From a bacterium HR17 (GTDB taxonomy: Bacteria; Armatimonadota; Fervidibacteria; Fervidibacterales; Fervidibacteraceae), in contig BEHT01000013.1 of NCBI GenBank assembly GCA_002898575.1, positions 1-64,000 of the forward strand: a stretch of 64,000 nt of DNA. The letters run 5' to 3'. Under the pieces are notes generated by a model. The model searched no databases and had not been told where the DNA came from. It saw nothing but the letters and a program-made list of their open reading frames with translations. The position numbers were made by a program, and so were the translations under genes. Shown here in pieces: positions 62,440 to 64,000 of this stretch. How positions within the stretch are numbered: position 1 is the stretch's first letter; each line of letters opens with the position of its first letter.

Positions 62440-63630
62440 TCAATCCTTCAGCAAACGGATGGCTTCACGCACCCAAGCCCAGTTTTGCCGACGCAGGCTA
62501 CCGTAGCCGACAAAGATGACGCCATCCACGCGTTGCTCTTTGCACGCATGCACTTGGGCAAAGAACGCGTCTTTATCGCGGATGAAGCGTTCGGACGGGT
62601 GCAGGCGCACCCACAGCGCAGCGCGGTGCCCTAAAACTTGTCGGTTAAGCACCAAATGGGGGCGGAGCCGCTCTGGTGGCACTGCCTTAGCGTCCACTTC
62701 TACGGCGTCTGCCAATTCTGCCAAGCGTTGGCGATCCAGCCCATATTGCCACAGCGTGGCGGGCAGCAAGTGTCCCTCCACATGGACGCGTTTGTCATGC
62801 TTGTGAGTGGCTTCTTCCACGAGGTCGGACAAAAGGGTCGAAACGATGTCCAACCGCACTTGAATGAACTTTTGGGCTTCACCTTCAGCGAAACTGCCCC
62901 ACAGTTCCCAGTCCAACGGCGCTTGGGAAAGTTCTGTCGGCATGACGGCAAATTCTTCCAGCTGCGCTTGAGTGAAGAACCGCACCCGTTCGGCTTCTAC
63001 CCCGTGCGCAGCGGCGATACGGCAACAATGGTCACAGTAGCACCGCGAGAGCAAGAAGTCCGCCGCCGGCGTTAGGTCCAAGTCAGACAGCAGCCCAGGG
63101 GCTTCAGAGAGGTTAACAAATCCGACCGCCTCCAACTCCAAGGCATCCAACGGATAGTTGGCGGTTAAATCTCCGACTAGGCTGACCAACAACTGGCGGA
63201 CAACGGGGTTGGACGGGCAGAGGGCGTGCAAGAGGCGGTCGCCCAGCGCGTTTTGCACGGTCAAATCGGGGCAGCGTCGCCCGATCGCCAAGTTGCGGCA
63301 GCAGGGCAGCGCCGCACTGACATCCAACCCGACCGACTTGGCGCGTTCCGCCAGCTCTTTCAGCCAGTTGCGCCCCTCGCACAATGGGCTGACCGGAGGC
63401 AAGAGAGGGAGCCCGACATACCAACTCCGTTCAGGCAAGAACCAGAAAGCACCCGCTTCGTCGTAACGCACCCGCAGACCGTGAGCGTTCGGGAGGAACA
63501 AAGTCTCCGTGGGGCTGGCAACGACGAGGCTGATGCCATCTATGCCCCAGTCATTTTTCAAAGCGGCGAAAGTGTCGGCGGCTTGGTCTAAACCGAAATC
63601 CCAGACGAACGCCCGCAGCATCACCTGCAT
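62440..63630 (-). CDS. Hypothetical TIM-barrel-like protein
   Basis: The 396-residue soluble protein starts LRAFVWDFGLDQAADTFAALKNDWGIDGISLVVASP. A repeated strand-helix pattern (ALELEAVGFVNLS, VDGVIFVGYGSLRRQNW at the C-terminus) suggests a glycosidase- or isomerase-like TIM barrel. CYCDHC in the middle could bind a metal. No family is identified. The ATG at 63630 follows GGAGGTGG. It lies upstream of the M55 gene and may share its operon. Confidence 0.6.
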   Translation of the reverse strand: MQVMLRAFVWDFGLDQAADTFAALKNDWGIDGISLVVASPTETLFLPNAHGLRVRYDEAGAFWFLPERSWYVGLPLLPPVSPLCEGRNWLKELAERAKSVGLDVSAALPCCRNLAIGRRCPDLTVQNALGDRLLHALCPSNPVVRQLLVSLVGDLTANYPLDALELEAVGFVNLSEAPGLLSDLDLTPAADFLLSRCYCDHCCRIAAAHGVEAERVRFFTQAQLEEFAVMPTELSQAPLDWELWGSFAEGEAQKFIQVRLDIVSTLLSDLVEEATHKHDKRVHVEGHLLPATLWQYGLDRQRLAELADAVEVDAKAVPPERLRPHLVLNRQVLGHRAALWVRLHPSERFIRDKDAFFAQVHACKEQRVDGVIFVGYGSLRRQNWAWVREAIRLLKD

Positions 63631-63804
63631 GGGGCGCCACCTCCCGACGGCGGTGCGCCTTGCTCGGTGTCACCGTAACATCTTGTCACATCGTGCGACC
63701 GTTGAAGCCCCTGTTGCGGAGCGCTGCAGTGTGTCCTAAAATGACGCTGCGGGTGTGGGTCCGACACAAACCGCCTTGACTTGCATGTGTGGGAGGTGCC
63801 GGTG

Positions 63805-64000
63805 ATGCAAGCGCCGACAGCGCGACGCACCGTCGTGGACATTTTGAGGGAACAGGGTAAGGTGACGGACGCGCAACTGCAGGAAGCCCTCCGTGCCCAC
63901 CAAGCCACGGGTCAGCCGATAGAGCAGATCTTGGTAGACTTAGGGATCGTTGCCGAAACAGACATGCTGGCGGCACAAGCCCAGTTGCTGAATGTGCGCT
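63805..64000 (+). CDS. PilB/GspE-type secretion ATPase, N-terminal part
   Basis: The frame runs off the right edge after 65 codons. It reads VDILREQGKVTDAQLQEALRAHQATGQPIEQILVDLGIVAETDMLAAQAQLLNV, the MshEN/T2SSE N-terminal domain of type IV pilus or type II secretion ATPases. The ATPase core is outside the window. The ATG at 63805 has GGGAGG upstream (a GTG three bases earlier is also possible). It may work with the prepilin-like gene at 54431. Confidence 0.8.
   Translation, partial: MQAPTARRTVVDILREQGKVTDAQLQEALRAHQATGQPIEQILVDLGIVAETDMLAAQAQLLNVR

Noticed and set aside
1-64000. tRNA genes, rRNA, CRISPR arrays, transposases and prophage genes
   Set aside because: No T-loop motifs, regular repeat-spacer pattern, inverted-repeat-flanked transposase or phage protein was seen on reading.

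Overview
The window looks like chromosomal DNA of an Armatimonadota-type bacterium, possibly the thermophilic Fervidibacteria branch. This is inferred from the gene mix: a DUF6785-type membrane protein, a DUF1559-type prepilin, several Gfo/Idh/MocA oxidoreductases, a DUF1080 protein, xylose-isomerase-like barrels, an M55 peptidase and a Planctomycetes/Armatimonadota-style protein with a pilin-like tail. Most genes are GC-rich and carry a clear GGAGG-type ribosome site. GTG and TTG starts are common. I found no tRNA, rRNA, CRISPR array, transposase or prophage gene.

Layout. 1-2450: an AT-richer broken membrane-protein gene and a gene-free stretch. 2449-5934: a zinc-less medium-chain dehydrogenase, a ROK kinase and a clostripain-like lipoprotein whose nucleophile Cys is Ser. 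5970-10061: an oxygen/redox locus with DUF309, a short heme-copper-oxidase-I-like protein and a redoxin on one strand, facing two cytochrome-bd-subunit-I-like proteins, the second with a C-terminal cytochrome c domain. 10058-15723: Gfo/Idh, MoxR-DUF58, aldehyde dehydrogenase and a zinc-ribbon membrane protein. 15912-20016: nuoJKL and holA. 20020-23387: a TIM-barrel isomerase, a GAF histidine kinase and RodA. 23500-26983: succinate dehydrogenase with a fused SdhC-SdhD anchor. 27028-33217: an operon of an O-antigen-ligase/TPR protein, aroQ, an M24 peptidase, a probable selenoprotein thioredoxin, small or unknown genes and a decayed beta-propeller gene.

33434-42830 is rich in UV and photo-oxidative functions: photolyase, UV-damage endonuclease, a carotenoid-desaturase-like flavoprotein, SRPBCC, SDRs, two fasciclin proteins, PdxH and small membrane proteins. 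43047-51345 is a cell-surface glycan region with four glycosyltransferases and an RmlC-like epimerase, interrupted by an ABM-domain protein and an SQR-like flavoprotein. 51408-63630 holds sugar and amino-acid metabolism: Gfo/Idh with DUF1080, DapA, a 2-hydroxyacid dehydrogenase, a sugar-binding protein, a class V aminotransferase, enolase, a xylose-isomerase-like protein and M55 peptidase. A PilB/GspE-type ATPase begins at the right edge.

The strongest novelty is at 28962-29480. A thioredoxin-fold protein has one in-frame TGA exactly at the first cysteine of its CxxC site, followed 9 nt later by a perfect 7-bp hairpin with a G-containing loop. This is what a bacterial selenocysteine gene with its SECIS element should look like. 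The paired bd-oxidase-like proteins with a fused cytochrome c are second.
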